A stretch of DNA of 64,000 nt from Bacillus sp. Xin1 (GTDB lineage Bacteria; Bacillota; Bacilli; Bacillales; Bacillaceae_G), in contig NZ_JABUAE010000001.1 of assembly GCF_013314535.1 (NCBI RefSeq), positions 310,001-374,000 of the forward strand. The letters are read 5' to 3'. The notes under the pieces are model-generated. The model worked only from the letters and a program-made list of their open reading frames with translations. It was not told the origin of the DNA and did no database searches. Shown one piece after another: positions 55,244-63,440 of the stretch (its first letter is position 1; each line of letters opens with the position of its first letter). The position numbers were made by a program, and so were the translations under genes.

Positions 55244-56362
55244 ATGATTAATCAAGAACGATTAGTAAATGAATTTATGGAACTTGTACAAGTAGATTCT
55301 GAAACAAAATTTGAAGCTGAAATCTGCAAAGTGTTAACAGAAAAGTTTACTGCTTTAGGTGTTGAAGTATTCGAAGATGACACAATGGGTGTAACTGGAC
55401 ACGGTGCAGGTAACTTAATTTGTACGTTACCAGCGACAAAAGAAGGTGTAGACACAATCTACTTCACTTCTCATATGGACACTGTAGTTCCTGGTAAAGG
55501 AATTAAGCCTTCTATTAAAGATGGGTATATTGTATCTGATGGTACTACAATTTTAGGGTCAGATGATAAAGCTGGATTAGCATCTATGTTTGAAGCAATT
55601 CGCGTTTTAAAAGAAAAGAATATTCCTCATGGAAAAATTGAATTCATTATTACAGTAGGTGAAGAGTCAGGTCTTGTTGGTGCGAAAGCATTAGATCGTG
55701 AACGTATTACAGCGAAATATGGCTATGCATTAGATAGTGATGGCAAAGTTGGTGAGATCGTAGTTGCAGCACCAACGCAAGCGAAAGTAAATGCGATTAT
55801 TCGTGGGAAAACAGCTCACGCTGGTGTAGCACCAGAAAAAGGTATATCTGCAATTACAATCGCAGCAAAAGCAATTGCAAAAATGCCACTTGGTCGTATT
55901 GATTCTGAAACAACTGCAAATATCGGTCGTTTCGAAGGTGGTACACAAACAAATATCGTTTGTGACCATGTGCAAATTTTCGCAGAAGCCCGCTCTTTAG
56001 TAGATGAAAAAATGCAAGAACAAGTTGCAAAAATGAAAGAAGCATTTGAAACAACTGCAAAAGAAATGGGTGGTCAAGCAGATGTTGAAGTAAAAGTTAT
56101 GTACCCAGGGTTTAAATTTGCAGATGGCGATCATGTTGTAGAGGTTGCAAAACGTGCTGCTGAAAAAATTGGTCGTACGCCTTCTCTTCACCAAAGTGGT
56201 GGCGGAAGTGATGCAAACGTAATTGCAGGACACGGTATTCCAACAGTAAACTTAGCAGTTGGATATGAGGAAATTCATACAACAAATGAGAAGATTCCTG
56301 TTGAGGAATTAGCGAAAACAGCTGAACTAGTTGTGGCAATTATTGAGGAAGTAGCGAAATAA
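55244..56362 (+). CDS. yqjE: M20 metallopeptidase, PepT-like (YqjE)
   Basis: A 372-residue tripeptidase-T-like M20B peptidase. Zinc ligands and catalytic residues are visible: SHMDTV, GSDDKAG, GEESG with the catalytic glutamate, ALDSDG, and H in the C-terminal region SGGGSDANV. A dimerisation domain is inserted at about 180-290. AGGAGG precedes the ATG. The B. subtilis counterpart is yqjE by position. It ends at a strong terminator. Confidence 0.9.
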   Translation: MINQERLVNEFMELVQVDSETKFEAEICKVLTEKFTALGVEVFEDDTMGVTGHGAGNLICTLPATKEGVDTIYFTSHMDTVVPGKGIKPSIKDGYIVSDGTTILGSDDKAGLASMFEAIRVLKEKNIPHGKIEFIITVGEESGLVGAKALDRERITAKYGYALDSDGKVGEIVVAAPTQAKVNAIIRGKTAHAGVAPEKGISAITIAAKAIAKMPLGRIDSETTANIGRFEGGTQTNIVCDHVQIFAEARSLVDEKMQEQVAKMKEAFETTAKEMGGQADVEVKVMYPGFKFADGDHVVEVAKRAAEKIGRTPSLHQSGGGSDANVIAGHGIPTVNLAVGYEEIHTTNEKIPVEELAKTAELVVAIIEEVAK

Positions 56363-56376
56363 TTGTAAGGAAACTA

Positions 56377-56413
56377 AAAGAGCGTGTAGCCTGTAGAAGG
56401 TTACATGCTCTTT
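56377..56413. terminator. Terminator of yqjE
   Basis: AAAGAGCGTGTAGCC (56377-56391) pairs with GGTTACATGCTCTTT (56399-56413) with two wobbles, then T. It can also act on the converging pseudogene. Confidence 0.85.
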
Positions 56414-56414
56414 T

Positions 56415-56602
56415 TCATTTTGATTCACTTGCTTTCACAAGGCGAATGAGCCAATAGAGAAAAATCCATGAGAGTATATATGTTGTTGCGACGTGTACTA
56501 CGTGAGGGAGAAGTTTGGCGGAATTAATATTGAAAATTGGAAGTAACAAATAATTAATATAATGACTAGAAATGTTTGATTAAGTTTACTATGATTTTTC
56601 AT
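56415..56602 (-). pseudogene. Frameshifted small membrane protein gene
   Basis: ATG at 56602 with AAAGGAGAGGG upstream begins MKNHSKLNQTFLVIILIICY. In this frame it stops at a TAG after 34 codons. One base out of phase the frame continues LLPIFNINSAKLLPHVVHVA and TTYILSWIFLYWLIRLVKAS to a TGA at 56415. The total span of 188 nt is one short of a multiple of three, so a single deletion near 56535-56545 would restore a 62-residue two-helix protein. It is a recent decay event or a sequencing error. Confidence 0.7.
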
Positions 56603-56700
56603 ATCACCCTCTCCTTTACATAATTATCCATTATTAATTTCAGTATATCAAAAATATGATAGGAAAGTTTCGCTGTTTTCTTTAATTTGATATAATAGAA

Positions 56701-56714
56701 AGAACAAATGTTCT
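56701..56714 (+). promoter_or_regulatory. LexA/DinR box at the dinB promoter
   Basis: AGAACAAATGTTCT is a perfect palindrome (GAAC-AAAT-GTTC) and matches 12 of 14 positions of CGAACRNRYGTTYC. It is 4 nt downstream of a -10-like TATAAT (56691-56696), overlapping the likely transcription start, with the dinB ribosome-binding site following at 56720. Confidence 0.75.
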
Positions 56715-56731
56715 TGGTTAGGGGGAGAAAT

Positions 56732-57970
56732 ATGAGAGAAATGTATCCGAAAAACGGTCGTGTCATCTTGCATGTGGATATGAATTGTTTCTTTGCATCA
56801 GTTGAAATTGCACATGACCCATCGTTAGAAGGGGAGCCTTTAGCAATTGCAGGAAATGAAAAAGAGCGAAAGGGAATCATTGTAACGTGCAGTTATGAAG
56901 CAAGGGAATACGGAGTGCGGACAACAATGCCACTTTGGGAAGCGAAGCGGTTATGCCCAGAGTTAGTTGTAAAGCATCCGAATTTTAAATTATATCGCGA
57001 AGCTTCATTTCAAATGTTTCAAATTCTTTCACGCTTTACTGAAAAGATACAGCCAGTTTCTATAGACGAAGGTTATTTAGATATAACAGATTGTTACGGA
57101 TTAGGTTCGCCTCTCGAGGTTGCTAAGATGATCCAACAAGCGTTATTAACAGAATTACAGTTGCCATGCAGCATTGGAATAGCGCCAAACCTCTTTCTAG
57201 CGAAGACTGCGTCGGATATGAAAAAACCGCTCGGCATTACAGTATTTCGAAAACGAGATATTCAGGAGTTACTTTGGCCACGTCCTGTTGAAGTGATGCA
57301 TGGAATTGGTGAGAAAACCGCGGAAAAATTAAAAGAAATCCACATACATACCATTGAACAGTTGGCAAAGGGAGAAGAACATGTGATACGTACGAAAATA
57401 GGAAAGCATGGCGTTGATTTACAAAAACGAGCAAAAGGCATGGATGATAGAGAAGTTGATCCAAATCAAATGGGACAACATAAAAGCATTGGGAATTCCA
57501 CAACATTCTCAAAAGATATGGATGAAGAGAAAGAATTGCTCGATATGTTAGAGCGATTATCGAAATCGGTTAGTAAAAGATTACAAAAACGTACCCTTGT
57601 CAGCTATAACATTCAAATTATGATCAAATACTATGATCGGCGTACAATAACACGAAGTAAACAATTAAAAAATGCAATTTGGCAGGAACATGATATTTTT
57701 CAAGCAGCTTCACGTTTGTGGAAACAACATTGGGATGGAGATCCGATTAGGTTGCTTGGTGTTACAGCTACTGAATTAGAGTGGAAGACAGAATCAATGA
57801 AGCAACTGGATTTATTTTCATTTGAAGAAGATGCGAAAGAAGAGCCACTGTTAACTGTAATTGATCAGATCAATGATAAATATGGGGCTCCTATGTTACA
57901 AAGAGGAAGTCAGCTATTTCGAAAACAGGAGAAATCATTTCAGCAGAAATTAGAAAATAAATTTATGTAA
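56732..57970 (+). CDS. dinB: DNA polymerase IV (Y-family)
   Basis: A 412-residue translesion polymerase. Catalytic acidic residues: D16 (HVDMNCFFASVE) and D112-E113 (SIDEGYLD). Helix-hairpin-helix and little-finger domains follow. The sliding-clamp-binding motif QLDLF is at 358-362. AGGGGGAG selects the ATG at 56732. It corresponds to B. subtilis yqjH (polY1) by position. The LexA-like box suggests SOS control. Confidence 0.95.
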   Translation: MREMYPKNGRVILHVDMNCFFASVEIAHDPSLEGEPLAIAGNEKERKGIIVTCSYEAREYGVRTTMPLWEAKRLCPELVVKHPNFKLYREASFQMFQILSRFTEKIQPVSIDEGYLDITDCYGLGSPLEVAKMIQQALLTELQLPCSIGIAPNLFLAKTASDMKKPLGITVFRKRDIQELLWPRPVEVMHGIGEKTAEKLKEIHIHTIEQLAKGEEHVIRTKIGKHGVDLQKRAKGMDDREVDPNQMGQHKSIGNSTTFSKDMDEEKELLDMLERLSKSVSKRLQKRTLVSYNIQIMIKYYDRRTITRSKQLKNAIWQEHDIFQAASRLWKQHWDGDPIRLLGVTATELEWKTESMKQLDLFSFEEDAKEEPLLTVIDQINDKYGAPMLQRGSQLFRKQEKSFQQKLENKFM

Positions 57971-58008
57971 AAGGTGTCATGATACTGAATTATCATGGCA
58001 CCTTGTAT
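57971..58008 (+). terminator. Terminator of dinB
   Basis: AAGGTGTCATGATA (57971-57984) pairs with TATCATGGCACCTT (57991-58004) with one wobble; the T run is weak. Confidence 0.6.
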
Positions 58009-58114
58009 GTTTAGTTAGCTTGTAAATCGAATGAAGTTTTCCATCCGATAGCTGTTAGACTAGATTCAAAAAGCATTAGACTTACTACTTTTTCAATTAA
58101 GGTTGCTTGATTTG

Positions 58115-58639
58115 TTATCGAGGGTTAGGGAATACCCTTCGAACAGTTTCGGTAAATTCTTCAAACAACCCTGTTACTGGTTTGCCTGCGTTAATTTTGT
58201 TCGCATAGTCTCTCATACGGTCTACAAAATCAGGATTTGATGATACAAATACATTGCGGATATCTGGATTTGTAGCTCTAACTTGATCCGCAACTTTCTT
58301 TTCTAATTGCTTTGTGATTTGGCCCTTTATGTTTTCGCGTAACACAACTGCCACATAGGCATTTCTATTTGTGACGATTACATTTGCTTTGTCTATTTCT
58401 TCTAGTTCAACGATTCGATCTGCTGCTTTATTTGCTATGTGTAGTTGTGTTTCGTTGTTCGTGACATTGTTTGTATTATTTCTTACCTTTTGAAGATCAG
58501 TGTTGTTCTCTTCGTATCTAATATTTCGTACGCCATTGTTTTCACGATTATCTAACGCTTCTTCCTTTTGCTTTCCTGCGCATCCAAATAATGAAATCAT
58601 CGCTAAAAAAACAATTGGGAAAATCTTTAATTTTTTCAA
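58115..58639 (-). CDS. YhcN/YlaJ family spore lipoprotein
   Basis: A 174-residue lipoprotein: signal with lipobox LFGC (C20), then an Asn/Glu-rich linker, then the YhcN/YlaJ domain (ADRIVELEEIDKANVIVTNR ... AYVAVVLRENIKGQITKQLE). Members are spore inner-membrane or coat-associated lipoproteins of unknown biochemical role. The start is TTG at 58639, 7 nt from AAAGGAGGG. Confidence 0.87.
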   Translation of the reverse strand: MKKLKIFPIVFLAMISLFGCAGKQKEEALDNRENNGVRNIRYEENNTDLQKVRNNTNNVTNNETQLHIANKAADRIVELEEIDKANVIVTNRNAYVAVVLRENIKGQITKQLEKKVADQVRATNPDIRNVFVSSNPDFVDRMRDYANKINAGKPVTGLFEEFTETVRRVFPNPR

Positions 58640-58739
58640 TGATATCCCTCCTTTATAATACTATGTTTTTAAAATGACCAGTTGGCTATTTATTATGCAT
58701 AATGAAAGGAGAGGATATGGTTTTATTTATAAAAATAAA

Positions 58740-58765
58740 AAAAGCACCGATTTTCGATGCTTTTA
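58740..58765 (-). terminator. Terminator of the 58.8-59.0 kb gene
   Basis: On the minus strand AAAAGCATCG and CGGTGCTTTT form a stem with one wobble, followed by a T run. Confidence 0.8.
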
Positions 58766-58777
58766 CATTTTTATTGA

Positions 58778-59029
58778 TTATGAGATTGAAGGATTTTCAT
58801 AAATCACAATCTCTGAATTGCTTGCTGTTGAAATACGCTGTGCATAATATGTGATAGAGGAAGAAATATATTCCGGTAACATTTGATTCGTATGCAATGT
58901 TGTGTACTCATGGATTAACTCTTTTAAAGTCGTCCATTCTAGTTGTGCTGGATGATCAGAAACGAAAGAACTTACCCAGCGATCAAATGAAGATGAAAAA
59001 TCAGTTTGTAAACGAAATATTTCTTTCAT
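58778..59029 (-). CDS. Hypothetical protein
   Basis: An 83-residue soluble, mainly helical acidic-to-neutral protein (MKEIFRLQTDFSSSFDRWVS). It has no membrane segment, cysteine pair or recognisable motif. GGGAGCG precedes the ATG. It is divergent from rnz. Not recognised. Confidence 0.7.
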   Translation of the reverse strand: MKEIFRLQTDFSSSFDRWVSSFVSDHPAQLEWTTLKELIHEYTTLHTNQMLPEYISSSITYYAQRISTASNSEIVIYENPSIS

Positions 59030-59217
59030 AGTTAAACGCTCCCTTTATTTATGGTATCATTATTTTACTACAAAACACGAACGATTTCCATTTTTTTGTT
59101 CGCATTGTTCGTATAATATAGTCGTCTAGATGAGTAGTTCATGGAAATTCATTTGCCATTTGAAATAACATTCCGTAAGATGAAAGGTAGATTCTATAAA
59201 GAGCTGGAGGAAAGAAA

Positions 59218-60141
59218 GTGGAATTTGTATTTTTAGGAACTGGTGCAGGCGTCCCTTCAAAAGGAAGGAATGTCTCGGCAATTGCTTTACAGTTGTTAGA
59301 AGAACGAGGAGAAACATGGCTATTTGACTGTGGTGAAGCAACGCAACATCAAATTTTACATACATCTGTGCGACCGCGTCGCATTGAAAAAATATTTATT
59401 ACGCACTTACATGGAGATCATATTTTTGGATTACCTGGCTTGTTAGGAAGCCGCTCTTTTCAGGGTGGAACAACGCCTTTAACAGTGTACGGTCCAAAAG
59501 GTATTAAGCAATTTATTGAAGTGGCATTGTCAGTAAGTACAACGCATGTGAAGTACCCACTTGAAATTGTTGAAATTACAGAGGAAGGCATTATTTTTGA
59601 AGACAAGCAGTTTTCTGTGGAAACGAAGCGATTATCACATGGGATTGAATGTTTTGGATATCGAATAGTAGAGAAAAATATACAAGGACATCTCCTTGTT
59701 GAGAAATTGTTAGAAGAAGGCGTGAAGCCAGGTCCAATCTTTAAACGTTTAAAAGATGGTGAGACAGTAGAATTAGATGATGGAAGAGTTTTACATGGTA
59801 AGGATTTTATCGGTCCACCTCAAAAAGGAAGAATTATCACGATTTTAGGAGACACGCGTTATTGTGAAGCTAGTAACCAGCTAGCACAAGAGGCAGATGT
59901 ACTTGTACACGAAGCGACGTTTGCAGCAGAAGATGAAAGGCAAGCACATGATTATTTTCATTCTACAACAGAACAGGCAGCTCGTATTGCAGTGCGAGCA
60001 AATGTGAAACGGTTAATTTTAACTCATATTAGTTCTCGTTATCAAGGGGATACGTATAAGGAATTATTAAAAGAAGCACAAGCATTGTTTGCGAACACAG
60101 AAATTGCAATGGATTTAAAACATTTTCCAGTAGAACGGTAA
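59218..60141 (+). CDS. rnz: Ribonuclease Z
   Basis: A 307-residue metallo-beta-lactamase nuclease that removes 3' trailers from tRNA precursors lacking CCA. It has HLHGDHIFG at residues 63-71, the exosite arm region after residue ~150, and later [13 protein letters not shown] and LTHISSRY with the remaining metal ligands. The start is GTG at 59218 with GGAGG upstream. Monocistronic. Confidence 0.95.
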   Translation: MEFVFLGTGAGVPSKGRNVSAIALQLLEERGETWLFDCGEATQHQILHTSVRPRRIEKIFITHLHGDHIFGLPGLLGSRSFQGGTTPLTVYGPKGIKQFIEVALSVSTTHVKYPLEIVEITEEGIIFEDKQFSVETKRLSHGIECFGYRIVEKNIQGHLLVEKLLEEGVKPGPIFKRLKDGETVELDDGRVLHGKDFIGPPQKGRIITILGDTRYCEASNQLAQEADVLVHEATFAAEDERQAHDYFHSTTEQAARIAVRANVKRLILTHISSRYQGDTYKELLKEAQALFANTEIAMDLKHFPVER

Positions 60142-60149
60142 TGTTTTAC

Positions 60150-60184
60150 AAACAATGGCAACGTAGGTTTGCCATTGTTTTATT
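60150..60184. terminator. Terminator of rnz
   Basis: AAACAATGGCAA (60150-60161) and its perfect complement TTGCCATTGTTT (60169-60180). The remaining 240 nt to 60425 are A+T-rich with no gene. Confidence 0.85.
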
Positions 60185-60425
60185 AGTAATAAAAAATTTT
60201 TCTCTATTAAATAGATGACTCTGTTATTATTTAATAGCTATATGAGGTGATACAGAAACTTTAAAGGTTTTGAATGTGTAGGAAAAAGTACAAAGTATCG
60301 GTTGTTTTGAAAAAACTGTTATATAAGTAAGTTTATATATCATTAGTACAAGAAAGATAAACAGTATTTAATTCAGAAATTTTAAAATTCAACAAAAGTA
60401 AGCGTTTCATAAAAAACAAGCTATA

Positions 60426-60790
60426 ATGAAGTTTGGTGATAAACGAACGACAATTGCAGTTGCAATTGAGCCGCTTACGCAAGCTGATTTAATTTCAGCA
60501 AATCCAATTTCAGTCTATGTGACAAACTTTATGGGTGGTGCGACAGCAGGTATTATTATTTCCATGTTCGATCTTGTAAATAATGCAACAGGAGCAGCAA
60601 CACCAATCGCCGGACTTATGGTTATGTATGGCTTTAATGATTCGATGCAAGTAACGCTATGTTTCTTATGTATTATGGTGTCGGGTATTATTTCAGATAT
60701 ATTGGCTCACTTCTATTCAAAAACTATCCAATTCGTACAGCGGAGCAAATTCGTAGTACGGGAGGAAAGGCAGCAGAGTCGGCAGCTTAA
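60426..60790 (+). pseudogene. C-terminal remnant of a multi-pass transporter (PTS EIIC-like), frameshifted
   Basis: The first ~95 codons encode membrane helices with VYVTNFMGGATAGIIISMFD and LVNNATGAATPIAGLMVMYG, resembling the C-terminal half of an EIIC_2-type PTS permease. There is no N-terminal half upstream and no ribosome-binding site. After HFYSK a run of five A's shifts the frame: the present frame ends at 60818 in a basic nonsense tail, while the next frame reads NYPIRTAEQIRSTGGKAAES to a TAA at 60790, the sort of end expected. So it is truncated at the 5' side and frameshifted at the 3' side. Confidence 0.6.
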
Positions 60791-60838
60791 TAGAATAGTA
60801 GTAAGCAATTTTTCATAAAAGATTTAGGGGGAATCATG

Positions 60839-61498
60839 ATGAAATATCGCTCAGTATTTGATATTATCGGTCCAGTTATGATTGGGCCGTCCAGTTCACA
60901 TACAGCAGGTGCAGCAAGAATGGGGCAAGTTGCTCGTCAACTTTTCCGTCATGAACCAGAAAGAGTTACGATTTCGTTATATGGCTCATTTGCAAAAACA
61001 TATCGTGGTCACGGTACGGATGTAGCTTTGATTGGTGGAATACTCGGATTTGAAACAGATGATACACGTATCCCAAGTGCGTTAGAAATTGCAAAAGAGC
61101 GTGGTATTGAAGTGGACTTTATTGAAGAAGACGCGAATGCGCCACATCCAAATACAGCGAGAATTCGTTTGTATAAAGGAGAAGAGGAGATTGAAGTGGT
61201 TGCTTGTTCAATTGGTGGCGGTAAGATTGAAGTGGTGGAGTTAAATGGATTTGATTTACAGTTATCAGGAACAAGCCCGGCACTCCTTATCGTGAATAAT
61301 GATCGCTTTGGAGCAATCGCATCTGTAGCTTCTATACTTGCGAAACATGAAATTAACATTAGTACAATGAGCGTTTCACGTAAGGAAAAAGGAAGAAGAG
61401 CGCTTATGGTCATTGAAACAGATGAATTATTGGCAGATGAAGTGATTGAAGAAATAAAAGGACAATCAAATATTTGTCAAGTAACTATTATGGACTAA
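60839..61498 (+). CDS. sdaAB: L-serine dehydratase, beta chain
   Basis: A 219-residue beta subunit. The N-terminal domain has DIIGPVMIGPSSSHTAGAARMG; a C-terminal ACT domain (about residues 145-219, IASVASILAKHEINISTMSV) may bind serine. With SdaAA it deaminates L-serine to pyruvate. AGGGGGAA is 7-8 nt before the ATG at 60839; the ATG at 60836 is too close. Confidence 0.95.
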   Translation: MKYRSVFDIIGPVMIGPSSSHTAGAARMGQVARQLFRHEPERVTISLYGSFAKTYRGHGTDVALIGGILGFETDDTRIPSALEIAKERGIEVDFIEEDANAPHPNTARIRLYKGEEEIEVVACSIGGGKIEVVELNGFDLQLSGTSPALLIVNNDRFGAIASVASILAKHEINISTMSVSRKEKGRRALMVIETDELLADEVIEEIKGQSNICQVTIMD

Positions 61499-61517
61499 TT
61501 GCAGGGGGGGACGCACC

Positions 61518-62396
61518 ATGTTTCGGAACGCAGCGGAACTAGTGGCACAAGCTAAAGAACAAAATGTAAAAATTGCAGAAATTATGATTCAATGTGAAAT
61601 GGAAACAAGAAGTATATCTCGCGAAGAAGTACTTGCTGGAATGGAAAAGAACTTAGTCGTGATGGAACAAGCAGTAGAGCGTGGTATTCGCGGTGTTAAA
61701 TCGCCAACTGGTTTAACGGGCGGAGATGCGGTGAAAGTACAAGAGTATATGAAGAGCGGAAAAGGCTTATCCGGACATACGATTTTGGATGCAGTGAGCA
61801 AAGCGGTTGCAACAAATGAAGTAAATGCAGCGATGGGAATTATTTGTGCAACACCAACAGCTGGATCAGCTGGAACTGTACCAGGCGTACTGTTTGCGCT
61901 CAAAGAAAAATTACAGCCAACACGTGGAGAAATGATTGAGTTTTTATTCACAGCTGGAGCATTTGGTATGGTTGTTGCGAACAATGCCTGTATTTCAGGT
62001 GCAGCTGGAGGCTGTCAAGCTGAGGTTGGTTCAGCAAGTGGAATGGCAGCTGCGGCAGCTGTTGAAATGGCTGGTGGAACACAAGAACAAGCAGCTACAG
62101 CGATGGCGATTGCTTTAAAAAATATGCTAGGGTTAGTATGTGATCCGGTCGCTGGACTTGTAGAAGTCCCTTGTGTAAAACGTAATGCAGCAGGAGCTTC
62201 AAATGCGATGATTGCGGCAGATTTATCACTAGCTGGTGTAACAAGTACAATTCCGTGTGATGAAGTGATTGAAGCGATGTTTAGAATTGGGCAAACGATG
62301 CCAGTTGCTCTTCGTGAGACAGCAGAAGGTGGACTAGCAGCAACACCAACAGGTCGTCGCCTCCAAGAAGAGATTTTTGGAAAGAGTAGTAAATAA
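61518..62396 (+). CDS. sdaAA: L-serine dehydratase, alpha chain
   Basis: A 292-residue iron-sulfur subunit. Cysteines for the [4Fe-4S] cluster lie in NNACISGAAGGCQAEVG and VPCVKRNAAGASNA. The motif SPTGLTGGDAVKVQEY is conserved. It starts 19 nt after sdaAB with GGGGGG upstream. The enzyme is oxygen-sensitive and active in serine-rich growth. Confidence 0.95.
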   Translation: MFRNAAELVAQAKEQNVKIAEIMIQCEMETRSISREEVLAGMEKNLVVMEQAVERGIRGVKSPTGLTGGDAVKVQEYMKSGKGLSGHTILDAVSKAVATNEVNAAMGIICATPTAGSAGTVPGVLFALKEKLQPTRGEMIEFLFTAGAFGMVVANNACISGAAGGCQAEVGSASGMAAAAAVEMAGGTQEQAATAMAIALKNMLGLVCDPVAGLVEVPCVKRNAAGASNAMIAADLSLAGVTSTIPCDEVIEAMFRIGQTMPVALRETAEGGLAATPTGRRLQEEIFGKSSK

Positions 62397-62417
62397 GAGA
62401 ACGTAGTTGTGATACAA

Positions 62418-62455
62418 GGAGCTCAGATGTATTTTCTGAGCTCCTTTATTATTTT
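62418..62455 (+). terminator. Terminator of sdaAB-sdaAA
   Basis: GGAGCTCAGA (62418-62427) and its perfect complement (62435-62444), then TTTATTATTTTT. It also lies just past the proI stop. Confidence 0.88.
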
Positions 62456-63273
62456 TCTAATGTTTTTCCAAGTTCATGAGATCGTTTTGTAGCTTGTGTA
62501 ATACATGAGATAAGTGCTTGTTGGAAATCAAAGCTTTGTAACACTTCAATGCCGGTTTCTGTCGTTCCACCAGGAGAAGTAATTTCTTTTCGTAAGATAG
62601 AAGGATGTTTTGTATTCGCTTTAAGCATTTCAGCCGCACCGATCATTGTTTGCAAAATAAGTGATTTAGCCACATCCTCTTCTAAGCCGATTTGTTTTGC
62701 AGCCTCTTCCATTGCTTCAACTACGTAATATACATATGCAGGACCGCTTCCAGATAGTGCAGTAACAGCATGCATATGTTCTTCTTCTACCACTGAAACA
62801 AGACCAATTGTTTCGAATAAAGATTTGGCCAGATGAACATGCTGCTCTGTTGCATGCAAGGATGGAGATATAGCCGTAGCTGATTTTAAAATAGCTGCTG
62901 ATGTATTTGGCATCGCACGGATAATCGGAACCTTCTTTTGAAGCTGGCTTGTAATAGAATTTGTAGAAACACCTGCTAATAATGAAATGATGAGTTGATT
63001 ACTCTTTATATATTCTTTGAGAGGTACAATGGCTTCTGCTACATCTTTTGGCTTCATTGCTAGAAAGATAATATCTGCATGAGCTAGCAGTTCTGGTTTG
63101 TTGTGGGTTCCTTTAACACCATACTTTGCATGTAATTCCTGTAATCTTGTTTCATTGGAGCGGTTACTTACTGTAATTTGTTCACCTTTTACGACATTCG
63201 CATCTAACAAACCAGCGATGATTGCTTCAGCTATAGATCCAGCACCGAGAAAGGAAATTTTTTGAATAGACAT
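62449..63273 (-). CDS. proI: Pyrroline-5-carboxylate reductase
   Basis: A 274-residue enzyme that reduces pyrroline-5-carboxylate to proline with NADPH. N-terminal Rossmann motif FLGAGSIAEAIIAGL; the substrate end has the conserved SGSGPAYVYYVVEAM and SPGGTTETGIEVL. GGAGG precedes the ATG. Bacillus has several such genes (proG, proH, proI); the position before yqjP is that of proI. Confidence 0.95.
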   Translation of the reverse strand: MSIQKISFLGAGSIAEAIIAGLLDANVVKGEQITVSNRSNETRLQELHAKYGVKGTHNKPELLAHADIIFLAMKPKDVAEAIVPLKEYIKSNQLIISLLAGVSTNSITSQLQKKVPIIRAMPNTSAAILKSATAISPSLHATEQHVHLAKSLFETIGLVSVVEEEHMHAVTALSGSGPAYVYYVVEAMEEAAKQIGLEEDVAKSLILQTMIGAAEMLKANTKHPSILRKEITSPGGTTETGIEVLQSFDFQQALISCITQATKRSHELGKTLEK

Positions 63274-63440
63274 GATGAAGCCTCCTTCATTTTTGTAAGA
63301 AAAACTTATGAATTTACATACATTCGTTTTATTATAGAAAACACCTTCTTTTTATCTGAAAATAATGACAAATTTTTATGGAAGTTGTAAACTGAAGAGA
63401 GATTCATTTTTGAAACGGAGAGAGACAGGGGGGCATAAAT

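Noticed and set aside
60398-60411. Possible CcpA cre site (GTAAGCGTTTCAT) before the transporter remnant
   Set aside because: The right CA end is shifted by one base, giving about 11 of 14 matches, too weak in A+T-rich DNA.
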